Shown here: one piece after another, positions 16,901 to 24,816 of the stretch
Position numbering within the stretch: position 1 is the stretch's first letter
How the letters are laid out: every line of letters begins with the position of its first letter
From: Chryseotalea sp. WA131a
GTDB taxonomy: Bacteria > Bacteroidota > Bacteroidia > Cytophagales > Cyclobacteriaceae
NCBI GenBank assembly: GCA_025370075.1
Contig: CP073016.1
Location: 2,914,001-2,978,000, forward strand
Reading direction: 5' to 3'
DNA length: 64,000 nucleotides
The notes under the pieces: model-generated
Seen by the model: the letters and a program-made list of their open reading frames with translations, nothing else
Told to the model about the DNA's origin: nothing
Databases searched by the model: none
Translations under genes and position numbers: made by a program

Positions 16901-17163
16901 ATAAAACTAACTTGGAGTTGTAAATTGCCATCGGCACTTTGAACAGACAGCGAAAAATTTCCATCAGCATCAGTTATCGTACCATTGCTGGTGCCTGTAA
17001 CCAAAACACTCGCTCCCGGTAATCCTTGTTGAGTTTCAGCATCAGTTACTCTACCCGTAATAGTAACAGATTGGCTTTGTGCCCAGGTAGTGGTACAAAC
17101 CAGCAGCAAGAGAATGCTCCAATAGGCAGCTCTTCGCTTTTTGAGTCGGTAAAATTGAATCAT
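13981..17163 (-). CDS. SusC/RagA-family TonB-linked outer-membrane receptor
   Basis: Outer-membrane beta-barrel that imports ligand using TonB energy. The 1060 residues comprise a signal peptide (about 10-29), a carboxypeptidase-regulatory-like domain (about 33-115, TITGRVTDAETQQGLPGASV), then a plug domain with the SusC signature LQGKVPGAQITQ, DPLYVIDGVIV and GSRASNGVVLITTKKGK. A long barrel follows, ending in PIPRTYKAQITFSF, with the terminal aromatic that acts as the insertion signal. It is paired with the SusD lipoprotein and divergent from the DeoR regulator. The barrel looks complete with no internal stop. Confidence 0.95.
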   Translation of the reverse strand: MIQFYRLKKRRAAYWSILLLLVCTTTWAQSQSVTITGRVTDAETQQGLPGASVLVTGTSNGTITDADGNFSLSVQSADGNLQLQVSFIGYQTVVSTVNISNGSTAPVAIALSTDIKALDEVVVTGSTLKQAKRELGNNISSVSASMIDKSGANNLFTALQGKVPGAQITQNSGDPAGGMTIRLRGVKSLSGPSDPLYVIDGVIVSNSTANVSQTALGNQVGEASVGNNRLVDINPQDIESINVVNGAAAAAQYGSRASNGVVLITTKKGKSGAPRFSFSTSVTMNELRKKVPISTYGKQFGSVGLRLHPIQPLSTAWPALPGETFTAVTRDNVVSSLRTNLVDVTRYDYQDQIFQKGYGTDNNLSINGGNDKTQYFTSISYSRNEGIIKGTDFTRYNLRARIEQRLADWAKLSVGLSYSNSFSNEKANGNVFYSPINSINITNNIYDITQRNPSNGKLQAVEATRVNPLSTIEDMNFTQSVNRTVNDLQLNLTPIKGLGIDWVIGVDAFTQNGRGLIRPYPYQSVAGLPAERYPTGYASNASNSVLQFNTDLNVSYEKQLTSDLKLNAVIGGSYQYQRTDFQRASGEGVNALIETVSGASSAVTAGYGLPQFSLSGYFGQATLGYKNLAFITGAVRRDQSSIFSEGERTQTYPKVSGSFVVSDMDFWKSSIPASIVSSLKLRSSWGQAGNLVGLDPFSRFWQFQPTPYLGRNTIVPSSQLANPNVRPERMSEFEFGTDIDFWNSKINLGATFYNQSITDLVVSRGTASSEGGLSIVNNVGTMENNGFEISLNIVPVKTQNLTWDVTFIYNQNRNKVTKLGSPTISIGNSAGAPVFLIEGAPASVFYGTTIARDGNGDPLLTPQGFLQSERGVQSSLTPLTYTQSRDAVTGQPVFGPGVGAVRTIIGNPNPDWTGSLMSNLAYKNFNFNFLFDFVQGVSVFNADKRTRENVGIGPIAEQEMKGEIVRGYIFAIGPIEEWRVDNGSFVKLREIGLSYNLKSPIKGINNVNIGLSGRNLISWDSYNGYDPETNAGGNSDRVRGVDFGNVPIPRTYKAQITFSF

Positions 17164-17221
17164 GAAATTTGTTTTTAAGTGAAGAATAGTTATTTTTTTG
17201 GTTATAGTGAAGTATTAAACC

Positions 17222-17276
17222 CGCAAAAACCAGAAAAACTTGGGATCAATTTGCGTTTTTTTTCTTGAATCGCAAA
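17222..17276. promoter_or_regulatory. Candidate DeoR operator repeats between susC and deoR
   Basis: Within the 157-nt divergent spacer, CGCAAA occurs at 17222-17227 and 17271-17276, and its inverse TTTGCG at 17250-17255. The last two form an inverted repeat with 15 nt between the arms. DeoR-type repressors bind such spaced repeats, and the site could control susC and the regulator together. This is inference from layout only. Confidence 0.35.
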
Positions 17277-17320
17277 CGATTGTGAATTTTTTTTGTAAAA
17301 TCGTGCAATAAGCCTGACCT

Positions 17321-18070
17321 ATGCTCAAAGAAGAGCGACTTAATTATATAGTTAATGAGGTGAAGATCCGCAACAGGGTTCAACTGGTAGACATTGCCCA
17401 AAAACTTGCTGTATCGGAAGACACAGTGCGCAGGGATTTAAATTACCTGGATGAGCAAGGCAAAGTGAAAAAGGTTCATGGAGGTGCTATCTCCAACTCT
17501 TTTCACGTCTACACTTATCGTGAAGACCAGATTTACGCGTATGAAAGCAAATCGGTTATTGCCGCCAAAGCGATTAGCCAACTGAAAGAAGGAGATGTGG
17601 TGGTGATGAGTGGGGGCACAACCAACTTGGAGGCAGCAAGGCTAATTCGTAATGATTTAAAAATAACTGTATTTACACCTAGTTTGCCCATTGCCATGCA
17701 ATTGCTGGTTCACAAATCAATAGAAGTAATATTTGTGGGGGGTAAACTTTCGCACGATGCTCAAATAGCGGTAGGGGGCGATGCTATTAGAACGCTGCAA
17801 CAAGTGAAAGCCGATGTGTGTTTGATGGGCACCGGTAATCTTGACGTTAACCACGGGCTCACCGAGTTTGATTGGGATGTAGTGCAACTAAAAAAAGTAA
17901 TGATTGAATCGGCTAAGCGTGTAATGGTACTTACGATTTCTGAAAAGATAAACTCTTCTCAGCGCTTCAATGTTTGTCCCGTCACCTCCATTCATACATT
18001 GATTACCGAACTGCCACAAGATGCCAATGCCCTTCAAGATTTTAAAGAAAAAGGGCTGCAAATTTTGTAA
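17321..18070 (+). CDS. DeoR/GlpR-family transcriptional regulator
   Basis: 249 residues. The N-terminal winged helix-turn-helix carries the DeoR signature (VQLVDIAQKLAVSEDTVRRDL, then GKVKKVHGGAI) at about 18-57. The C-terminal sugar-phosphate sensor domain (about 75-235) is of the ribose-5-phosphate-isomerase-like fold, with VVMSGGTTNLEAARLI, FVGGKLSHDAQIAVGGDA and CLMGTGNLDVNHGLTEFD. The ligand is presumably a phosphorylated sugar, as in the family. It is divergent from the susC-susD pair, which makes that pair the probable target, and shares a zero-gap convergent end with the next gene. Confidence 0.9.
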   Translation: MLKEERLNYIVNEVKIRNRVQLVDIAQKLAVSEDTVRRDLNYLDEQGKVKKVHGGAISNSFHVYTYREDQIYAYESKSVIAAKAISQLKEGDVVVMSGGTTNLEAARLIRNDLKITVFTPSLPIAMQLLVHKSIEVIFVGGKLSHDAQIAVGGDAIRTLQQVKADVCLMGTGNLDVNHGLTEFDWDVVQLKKVMIESAKRVMVLTISEKINSSQRFNVCPVTSIHTLITELPQDANALQDFKEKGLQIL

Positions 18071-19300
18071 TCAATCCTCATTTACTGGTTCATAGTCGAG
18101 CGGTAGCAAGGTTGCAATTTTCTCTGACCACGACCAATAGTTCTCAAGAAAAATACCCCGTACATCTTCGTAATATCCGTTGCTATAAATCTTTAACGGG
18201 GTCAACACGCGCAAAATAGAACGCTGCTTTATCCGCTGCTCTCTTCGTGCAATGGTTTGTGCGTAGATGGGGTCCTCTAGTCGATCATACTGAATCGCAA
18301 GCAAGCCTTGATAATTTGCTTCACCCGTTTGGCTCGTCATAAATTCTGTACCCGTAAGTTTTTCGCTGACCACACTATCTATCTCTTTTGGCAGATTGCG
18401 CAGCCGTAAATAATAACTGAGGCTATCACCTTTAAAATCCTTTGCGTTAGAATAAAAATTGATCTGAAGTTGACCATCACTCATTTGCTTTTTTCTCAGT
18501 TCATTGATTTTTGCCGAAAGGTGCTCATCGGATGGTCGTTCCTTATTGGGGATTCTAAAAAGGCGCGAAACTTTAAAGTCATTTTCTCTCCACGCTTGAT
18601 TTCGCCAAGAGCGCATGAAGTGTAACAGCGATCCTTCATAAATTCGCTGCCTCTCTTTCAGCCAATTCTTTTTTTCGCGTTCGTTCTTAGCAGCCATCTC
18701 TTCAAATTGTGGAAGACCATAAATATTAAACAGGCCACTTCTACTAGCATATTCAAAATGATAAAGATGATACTTGATGCGATAGCCAGTTGCTTTGTTT
18801 TCAACTATGATAGGTTGTTTGGCGTAGGCTACCAATGTTGCATCTTTTGGGTCGAAGTAAAGTGATAAATCTTTCGGGTTGAGAATTTTGCACTGCTGTG
18901 CATACTTGGAAGTACCTAAAAAGTGATACTTGAAATCTCGATAGTTCCTATTCCATCCAATGGTATCCGGCTTTACTAAAATTTCCTTCAATACTTTGGC
19001 TTCTGGGGCAAGTTTTTGATGAATGATTAAATGGGTAGAGCCTTCAAAGGTTACCGACTGCTGTGCAGTAGCGTAGCCAACAAAAGTAAGAGTAAGGTCA
19101 TATTTGCCTGATGGAAACCCAGAGAAACTAAACTCACCATTGATGCTGGTACTTGCACCAAAAGTAGTATTGGCAAAGAATACATTGGCAGATGGAATGG
19201 GCTCTCCCGTTTGCTCATCTACTACTTTACCCTCTATTTTGTTTTGCCCAAAAGCAGCAATAGAAAGTAGCGTGATTAACAGGAAGAGTACTTGATTCAT
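18071..19300 (-). CDS. CarboxypepD-regulatory-like domain protein, secreted
   Basis: 409 residues: a signal peptide (about 1-18, LLITLLSIAAFGQ), a carboxypeptidase-regulatory-like beta-sandwich (about 20-100, KIEGKVVDEQTGEPIPSANV ... FSFSGFPSGKYDLTLTFVGY), then a ~300-residue charged domain of unknown function with WNRNYRDFKYHFLGTSKYAQ and GYRIKYHLYHFEY. The arrangement is common in Bacteroidota periplasmic or outer-membrane-associated proteins; no function is known for the C-terminal domain. The stop codon abuts the stop of the convergent deoR gene with no spacer. A distant relative with the same domain layout lies at 45168-46376. Confidence 0.8.
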   Translation of the reverse strand: MNQVLFLLITLLSIAAFGQNKIEGKVVDEQTGEPIPSANVFFANTTFGASTSINGEFSFSGFPSGKYDLTLTFVGYATAQQSVTFEGSTHLIIHQKLAPEAKVLKEILVKPDTIGWNRNYRDFKYHFLGTSKYAQQCKILNPKDLSLYFDPKDATLVAYAKQPIIVENKATGYRIKYHLYHFEYASRSGLFNIYGLPQFEEMAAKNEREKKNWLKERQRIYEGSLLHFMRSWRNQAWRENDFKVSRLFRIPNKERPSDEHLSAKINELRKKQMSDGQLQINFYSNAKDFKGDSLSYYLRLRNLPKEIDSVVSEKLTGTEFMTSQTGEANYQGLLAIQYDRLEDPIYAQTIARREQRIKQRSILRVLTPLKIYSNGYYEDVRGIFLENYWSWSEKIATLLPLDYEPVNED

Positions 19301-19356
19301 GGTGCTAAGCTAATATTCTTCATAGAATTTACTTACTTAGACTACGTTAATTAAGG

Positions 19357-20556
19357 TTAATTTGGTAATGAAATCTTGCCCATCGATACGCTCGGTATTC
19401 CATTGCGGCCAGAGCCGTAGTTTACTTGCCCTCCACAAATGCATTCGTTGGCCAATGTTGCAAACAGCACCGCTTCTTTTGCATCGGGGTGAATGCCCAA
19501 ATCTGCAGTGATTAAAAACTCTTGATGTGAAAGTTGTGACTTCAAATGCTGCATCAGCAAGGGGTTGTGCATACCACCACCGCTGGAATATATTTTAAAA
19601 TCAGTTCTGTCTTTTAAGCACTCACGAAGTGCCACCACAATCATATCGGCTGAAAAACGGTTGAGGGTGGCCATGGCATCTTCATGCGAAATGGATTCTG
19701 TTTGCGATTGTTGCTGGGCTTGAGACAAATAATTAAGATTGAATAACTCAGGGCCGGTAGTCTTAGGAAAAGCTTGCTGAAAGAATGAATGGTTCTTCAA
19801 TGCCTTCAAGAGTGCGTCATTTATTTTTCCTTGGCTAGCCACCTCGGCATTCTCATCAAAGTATTTGGAAAAATGCTTTTGCATGTAGGCGTCCATCAAC
19901 GTATTGCCCGGGCCAACATCGGTACTGAATACTTCATCGGCATTTACTGTGCCGGGCAAATATGTAAAGTTGGCAATGCCACCAATGTTGAGCATAATGC
20001 GGTTCTCTCCTTTTTTAGAAAAGATTAAAAAGTCTCCATACGATGCCAACGGGGCGCCTTCTCCACCACCGGCAATATGCTTTTGCCTGAAGTCGCTAAG
20101 CGTGATAATGCCCGTGGCATGGGCGAGGTGATCACCATCGCCAATTTGCAATGTTGCATTGCCAAACTTTTCTTTTTGGTGAAGGGATTTTGGTGCATGA
20201 TAGATTGTCTGTCCGTGGCTGGCAATCAAATCAATTTCGTTTGACGAGCGCTTCCATTTATTTAAACAACCCAAAATCAGGCGGGCATACTCCAATGCTA
20301 CCCAAGCATTGAGCAAACAGACTTTTTCTAAACTGACCATATCCTTTGAAAAAACCGATTTGATTTCCTCTTTGAAAGAAGCACCGTAAGGAACGGTTTG
20401 AAATTCCAATAATTCGATTTGTGTATCCAATCCATTTCCGCGAAAACTGCACAGCGCCACGTCCAACCCATCCAGCGAGGTGCCAGACATTAAGCCAATG
20501 ATTAATCGTTCAGGTTTTTGAGTGATCTTAAACAATGATTCTACTTGCTTGTTCAT
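19357..20556 (-). CDS. anmK: Anhydro-N-acetylmuramic acid kinase
   Basis: Phosphorylates and opens 1,6-anhydro-MurNAc to MurNAc-6-phosphate during cell-wall recycling, in the cytosol. The 399 residues show the ASKHA-kinase pieces of AnmK: LMSGTSLDGLDVALC at about 22-36, IASHGQTIYHAP, LQIGDGDHLAHATGI, the adenosine/phosphate segment MLNIGGIANFTYLP, TDVGPGNTLMDAYM and YSSGGGMHNPLLM. The length is normal for Bacteroidota members. It may be cotranscribed from the BrkB-like gene 29 nt upstream. With mtgA, mltG and the class A PBP it adds to the window's cell-wall content. Confidence 0.95.
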   Translation of the reverse strand: MNKQVESLFKITQKPERLIIGLMSGTSLDGLDVALCSFRGNGLDTQIELLEFQTVPYGASFKEEIKSVFSKDMVSLEKVCLLNAWVALEYARLILGCLNKWKRSSNEIDLIASHGQTIYHAPKSLHQKEKFGNATLQIGDGDHLAHATGIITLSDFRQKHIAGGGEGAPLASYGDFLIFSKKGENRIMLNIGGIANFTYLPGTVNADEVFSTDVGPGNTLMDAYMQKHFSKYFDENAEVASQGKINDALLKALKNHSFFQQAFPKTTGPELFNLNYLSQAQQQSQTESISHEDAMATLNRFSADMIVVALRECLKDRTDFKIYSSGGGMHNPLLMQHLKSQLSHQEFLITADLGIHPDAKEAVLFATLANECICGGQVNYGSGRNGIPSVSMGKISLPN

Positions 20557-20585
20557 AGTAGGTTTATATTCAATGGACGGACTGA

Positions 20586-21581
20586 TTATCTTATCGTTTT
20601 CTCTAATCGTTGGCTGCGTTGAAAATTTTTAACCGCCTCCATTTTTCTTCCATAGTGTAAACTCGCATTCACTTCGTACCCATACAAAAGAATTACAGTC
20701 ACGAGTTGTATCCAAGCCATCAGTGCAATCAACGCACCTATAGAACCATATACTTTGTTGTAGCTACCAAAGTTGGTGATGTACACAGAAAATCCATACG
20801 ACAGTGCAAGTATAGCAAGTGTGGCCAGAAACGAGCCGATGGAAAAAAAACTCCAGTTGTAATGAACGGCCGGCCCAAAATAATAGATAAAGGAGATCGC
20901 CAAAAAGAACACAATAAAGATTACCAAAAATCGCAATGCAAAGAGCATGTAGATTGTGAAACTATCCAAATTTAGATGACTGAAGTCTTCTAGGTGCGAT
21001 AAAATATAATTGAGAACGAACTGACCCACAATGAGCAAGACGATAGCCGAAATCAATACCAACGCTAACGTCAGCGTAAGCCCCAGAGCCGTAACGCGCA
21101 TGCGAAGCCAATGACGTTTTTCTACCGTGCGATAACAGGCATTGAAGGCACGCATTAAGGCCATCATACCATTGGTAGACAAATAAAGCGCAAACAAAAC
21201 ACCGAATGTCAACAATCCACCCCGCTGCTTGCTGATAATGTCGTACAGCGTTGATGAAATGGTGTCGTACATTGATGGCGGAACCAGCGATTTGATGAAA
21301 TCCATTATCGTGACTGTTGTTATTTCTGGAAAATAAATTGAAATATAAGGAACGAGTGTAAACAAAAATATAATCGCGGGGAATGTGGCCAATATAAAAT
21401 TGAATGCCACTCCATTGGCGCGATCCATAATTTCATCCTCGCTGATGTTGTAAGAGAAGATTTTAATGAACTTATACAGCGAAAGGTTATCGTACTTCTT
21501 GAGTTTTATCCGCTTAAGCCAACTGCGTCCGGTGCGGGCACTGTTAAATTTTAATATCCGCTTTCGGGTAACGTATTTCAT
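20586..21581 (-). CDS. YihY/BrkB-family inner-membrane protein
   Basis: 331 residues with a polar N-terminus, about six membrane helices and a charged C-terminal tail (HYGRKMEAVKNFQRSQRLEKT). The YihY/BrkB signature is visible: DEIMDRANGVAFNFILATFPAIIFLFTLVPYI at about 51-82, GLLTFGVLFALYLSTNGMMALMRAFNACY, and the late GSIGALIALMAWIQLVTVILLYGYEVNA. Despite old names (ribonuclease BN, virulence factor BrkB), the family is not a nuclease and its transport role remains unclear. It is upstream of anmK on the same strand. Confidence 0.9.
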   Translation of the reverse strand: MKYVTRKRILKFNSARTGRSWLKRIKLKKYDNLSLYKFIKIFSYNISEDEIMDRANGVAFNFILATFPAIIFLFTLVPYISIYFPEITTVTIMDFIKSLVPPSMYDTISSTLYDIISKQRGGLLTFGVLFALYLSTNGMMALMRAFNACYRTVEKRHWLRMRVTALGLTLTLALVLISAIVLLIVGQFVLNYILSHLEDFSHLNLDSFTIYMLFALRFLVIFIVFFLAISFIYYFGPAVHYNWSFFSIGSFLATLAILALSYGFSVYITNFGSYNKVYGSIGALIALMAWIQLVTVILLYGYEVNASLHYGRKMEAVKNFQRSQRLEKTIR

Positions 21582-21716
21582 GACTGAATTCGGAAATTTG
21601 GAAATGCGTTAATTCGAAAATGGATTGTACGTTCATAGCTTATGCCCCTAAGGATACAACTCCGCCTACTCTGATGCTTCCTCATTTTCAAATTTTGAAA
21701 TCGGCTCATCTTCAAA

Positions 21717-22124
21717 TTAATGAAAATAAGGTTTCAATACTTCCATAAAAGTCTCCGGTGGTCTGCACGGTCTACCCGTTTTCTTGTCGACAAATGCTAA
21801 ATGTGTTTCGCCTTCGTGAATGAGTTTGCCATCGCCATTGTAAATTACGTAACTAAATCGAATGCGCACACTTGGTTTTTCGTGTATGGTGGTCACGATC
21901 CGCAAATGATCATCGTACAATGCCGCTTGATGAAATTTAGAATGGTTTTCAAGCACGGGCATCATCACGCCATCGTTTTCTAATTTTTTGTAGGTGAGAC
22001 CTAATTGGCGCAGCGCCTCTACTCGGCCCACCTCGTAATACATGGCATAGTTACCATAATACACATAACCCATTTGATCGGTTTCACCGTATCGCACACG
22101 GACAAAAGTTTCGGAGGAATACAT
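21717..22124 (-). CDS. Hot-dog acyl-CoA thioesterase (YbgC/FadM type)
   Basis: 135-residue single hot-dog domain. The N-terminal motif VRYGETDQMGYVYYGNYAMYYEVGR contains the 4-hydroxybenzoyl-CoA-thioesterase-type catalytic Asp (ETDQMG) followed by the long central helix. IHEGETHLAFVDKKTGRPCRPP completes the fold. It would hydrolyse short- or medium-chain acyl-CoA in the cytosol; chain length cannot be read from sequence. It lies between the BrkB-like gene and mltG, all on the minus strand. Confidence 0.88.
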   Translation of the reverse strand: MYSSETFVRVRYGETDQMGYVYYGNYAMYYEVGRVEALRQLGLTYKKLENDGVMMPVLENHSKFHQAALYDDHLRIVTTIHEKPSVRIRFSYVIYNGDGKLIHEGETHLAFVDKKTGRPCRPPETFMEVLKPYFH

Positions 22125-22211
22125 TCTTAGGAGATAGGAGTAGGGTTTCTGATTAATTATTACCGAAAACTGAATACCGATTGCTGAATACTAATTACCA
22201 CTTATCAACTA

Positions 22212-23258
22212 CTACTTACGAGCGGCCGCCTTCGTCATCTCCGCAGTCAATGCCTTTTGATATTTTCGAGCGTTCACATTGTGTTCATCTAAGTTTTTGG
22301 CGAAGTTGTGGTATCCTGAAAAATCCTCTTTGGCGCACATGTAATAATACTTGTGGTCTTCCGCATTGAGCACCGCATCTATGTTTACAATTTGTGGCAC
22401 ATTGATGGGGCCCGGTGGCAGACCAGGAAATTTATAAGTGTTGTAGGGCGAATCGATTTGCTTGTGTGTATTCAGCACCCGCTTAAGCGAAAAATCACCC
22501 GAGGCATACACCAAGGTGGGATCCGCTTGCAAGGCAATGTTTTTTTTCAGTCGGTTAATGTAGAGTCCTGCAATTTTTGGTGCTTCGTCTTCTTTCACCG
22601 TTTCTGCTTGCACAATCGAGGCCAAGATGGATACCTCGATTGGCATTAAACCAAGTTTGTTGGCTTTGGCAAGTCGATCGGTATTCCAGAATCGCTTGTA
22701 CTCTTCATTCATTTTCTGAATCAGGCTTTCTGGGGTAACGTTGAAATAAACTTCATAGGTATTGGGGATGAACATGCAGCGGATGTTTTCCTTTGTAAAA
22801 CCCTCTTTATTATTTTCAATAAATTTTTCAAGTGCCTCTTCAAATTCATCGGGCGTTACGCCAATGTTTTTGGTTAACTTCTCCCCGAGCTCACTCGTCA
22901 ACCGCACATACGAAAACGTAACCTTTACTGGTTCTTGTTTACCTGATTTTAAAACTTTGATGGCTTGCAGATTGGTCATGTTTCTGCGCAAGATGAAGCG
23001 CCCTGGAACAATTTTTTTATTGTAGCCATTTAGCTTCGCCAAAAAACTAAAGGAAACCATATCGTTTACATAATTGCCGTTGCCTAAGTCCCTGAGCACG
23101 GATTGGTAGGTAGCCCCAGACTTCACCACAAACAATTTATCGTCTCTATCTACCAGCACATTGGCTACGTACACAATTTGGTACGTGTAAAACGTGAATG
23201 TGATGAGCAAGATGGAACCCACTAAAAAGCCAACAAGTTTTATTTTCTTTACATCCAT
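22212..23258 (-). CDS. mltG: Endolytic peptidoglycan transglycosylase MltG
   Basis: Cuts nascent glycan strands within the inner-membrane periplasm and sets glycan length. The 348 residues start with one anchor helix (about 8-30), then a LysM-like region (about 35-110). The YceG catalytic domain follows, with RCMFIPNTYEVYFNVTPE, the catalytic-Glu stretch SILASIVQAETVKEDEAPKIAGLYINRL, LQADPTLVYA, and the conserved SPYNTYKFPGLPPGPINVP with YYMCAKEDFSGYHNFAKNLDEHN. The length is standard. Repetitive, promoter-like sequence flanks it on both sides. Confidence 0.95.
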   Translation of the reverse strand: MDVKKIKLVGFLVGSILLITFTFYTYQIVYVANVLVDRDDKLFVVKSGATYQSVLRDLGNGNYVNDMVSFSFLAKLNGYNKKIVPGRFILRRNMTNLQAIKVLKSGKQEPVKVTFSYVRLTSELGEKLTKNIGVTPDEFEEALEKFIENNKEGFTKENIRCMFIPNTYEVYFNVTPESLIQKMNEEYKRFWNTDRLAKANKLGLMPIEVSILASIVQAETVKEDEAPKIAGLYINRLKKNIALQADPTLVYASGDFSLKRVLNTHKQIDSPYNTYKFPGLPPGPINVPQIVNIDAVLNAEDHKYYYMCAKEDFSGYHNFAKNLDEHNVNARKYQKALTAEMTKAAARK

Positions 23259-23380
23259 TTGACAAAGGTAATAAATAGTCTTTTAGTCAATAATCGGTTT
23301 TCCGTATTCGCTTTTCAAGTAATCGGTAATCAGAAATCTGCTCTGAACTCCTATAACCAAATTCCTATCTCTTATCTTGC

Positions 23381-24007
23381 ATGATGCCTGCGGAACTTCT
23401 ATCCATTCACCCCATCAATCCCGAACCCCGAAAAATTAACCGGGTGGTTGAGGTTTTACAAAAAGGTGGCGTGATTGTGTACCCAACTGATACGATTTAT
23501 GGAATCGGTTGCGACCTGATAAACAAGCGCGCTGTAGAGCGACTATGTGATATAGAAGGTGTGAAGCCACAAAAAATGAATTTATCCTTTATCTGCAACG
23601 ATCTTAGTCATATCTCAGAATATGTGAGGAATTTACAAACACCTGAATTCAAAATTTTGAAACGATTGCTGCCCGGGCCATTTACATTTATCTTCGAATC
23701 CAACTCAAACGTGCCCAAGATTTTGGGCGTGAATAAAAAAACAGTAGGCATTCGTATACCCGATCATCACATACCGCTAGAGATTGTAAAGTTATTAGGC
23801 AATCCTTTGATAACATCTTCCATTAAAGACGATGATGCTATAAAAGAATATACCACGGACCCCGAGGAAATCTATGAAGACTTCAAACACAAAGTTGATT
23901 TAGTCATCAACGGAGGGATGGGTGGTAATGTGCCGTCTACCATTGTTGACTTTACGGGAGGTGAACCGATTGTGGTAAGGCAGGGGTTGGGAATATTCAA
24001 GACGTAA
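23381..24007 (+). CDS. YrdC/Sua5-family L-threonylcarbamoyladenylate synthase
   Basis: Makes threonylcarbamoyl-AMP from Thr, bicarbonate and ATP for the t6A37 modification of ANN-decoding tRNAs. The 208 residues are a single YrdC domain with the hallmarks GGVIVYPTDTIYGIGCDL at about 30-47, the Lys and Arg patch around INKRAVERLCDIEGVKPQKMNLSFIC, LLPGPFTFIFESN, GIRIPDHHIPLEIVKLLGNPLITSS, and the end STIVDFTGGEPIVVRQG. There is no C-terminal Sua5 domain, so it is of the short TsaC/YciO type. Two adjacent ATGs (23381 and 23384) are equally possible starts. Confidence 0.9.
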   Translation: MMPAELLSIHPINPEPRKINRVVEVLQKGGVIVYPTDTIYGIGCDLINKRAVERLCDIEGVKPQKMNLSFICNDLSHISEYVRNLQTPEFKILKRLLPGPFTFIFESNSNVPKILGVNKKTVGIRIPDHHIPLEIVKLLGNPLITSSIKDDDAIKEYTTDPEEIYEDFKHKVDLVINGGMGGNVPSTIVDFTGGEPIVVRQGLGIFKT

Positions 24008-24032
24008 GGTTGGAAACCGGGCTACCAGAAAC

Positions 24033-24794
24033 CTACTTTTCTTTTTCTGATATTCTTTTTAGTTTGAAAAACCAATATAGGCCACCCAATGGGAGTCCGA
24101 ACGTCCATGCTGCATTGAGGTAACCCATATACGAAAAGCTAACACCTAACAGGAATTGAAAATTCAATGGCTGAATTGAAATGCCTTTGACAGCAAGGCA
24201 ACTAAACGCTGGGACATTTATTAAAATTACTGCCAAGTATTTAAGCCATTTCTTTTCTAAGCTGCTTCGCTTAATTTTTCTTATTACATAGATATTAAAA
24301 ATTGGAACACACAAAGCTACCAAACCAAAAAGCCAAAATAATGTCATTGAAGGGATAGGCTTTTTTATGTCAAGCGTATTAATGCTCATTATTTTTTTTG
24401 ACGAATCATCAAACAAAACTTTCAAAACTCCGAAATCTCTATTGTTAGAGAACTGAACTAAAACAAGCGTTGTCTTTGGTGACGTCCCTTCTTCATCATT
24501 TGTTGAGAATTTTTTTTCAGATTTCATAAAAGAATAATCCAACTGTGAGCCAAAGTTTGAGACAATGGCTTCTCGAAAATCCTTAAAAACCATTTTCATA
24601 GTATCGATATTCGTACCCTTGGCAGTTGGGTGTTCCAAGGCCATCAAGCTTACACATTTGTCATACTCTTCATTCAACAAAGCCTGCGTAAACTCGATGG
24701 TTGTTTTTTTAAACTCAAATGTATTTTTGATAAAATCACATCCAGCTAAACAAAATATCAAAAAAAATAATCGAAGAAGACGCCTTACGTTCAT
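24033..24794 (-). CDS. Hypothetical membrane lipoprotein, 253 residues
   Basis: No family recognised. The start was placed at 24792-24794 so that the protein begins with a lipoprotein signal (MNVRRLLRLFFLIFCLAGC); the longer reading would overlap the alcohol dehydrogenase gene. After the lipid Cys comes a ~125-residue soluble domain with an EYDKCVSLMALEHPTAKG stretch and a strand-rich end (TTLVLVQFSNNRDFGVLKVLF), similar in feel to DUF3887/NTF2-like domains. About three to four membrane helices and a charged tail (KRISEKEK) follow. A lipoprotein with several following membrane helices is an odd combination. It is AT-richer than its neighbours. Confidence 0.6.
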   Translation of the reverse strand: MNVRRLLRLFFLIFCLAGCDFIKNTFEFKKTTIEFTQALLNEEYDKCVSLMALEHPTAKGTNIDTMKMVFKDFREAIVSNFGSQLDYSFMKSEKKFSTNDEEGTSPKTTLVLVQFSNNRDFGVLKVLFDDSSKKIMSINTLDIKKPIPSMTLFWLFGLVALCVPIFNIYVIRKIKRSSLEKKWLKYLAVILINVPAFSCLAVKGISIQPLNFQFLLGVSFSYMGYLNAAWTFGLPLGGLYWFFKLKRISEKEK

Positions 24795-24816
24795 AAAGAT
24801 TAGTAGCAAATTCGAA

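Noticed and set aside
12649..18070. Full polysaccharide utilisation locus
   Set aside because: Only SusC, SusD and a DeoR regulator are present; no glycoside hydrolase, lyase or sugar transporter is adjacent.
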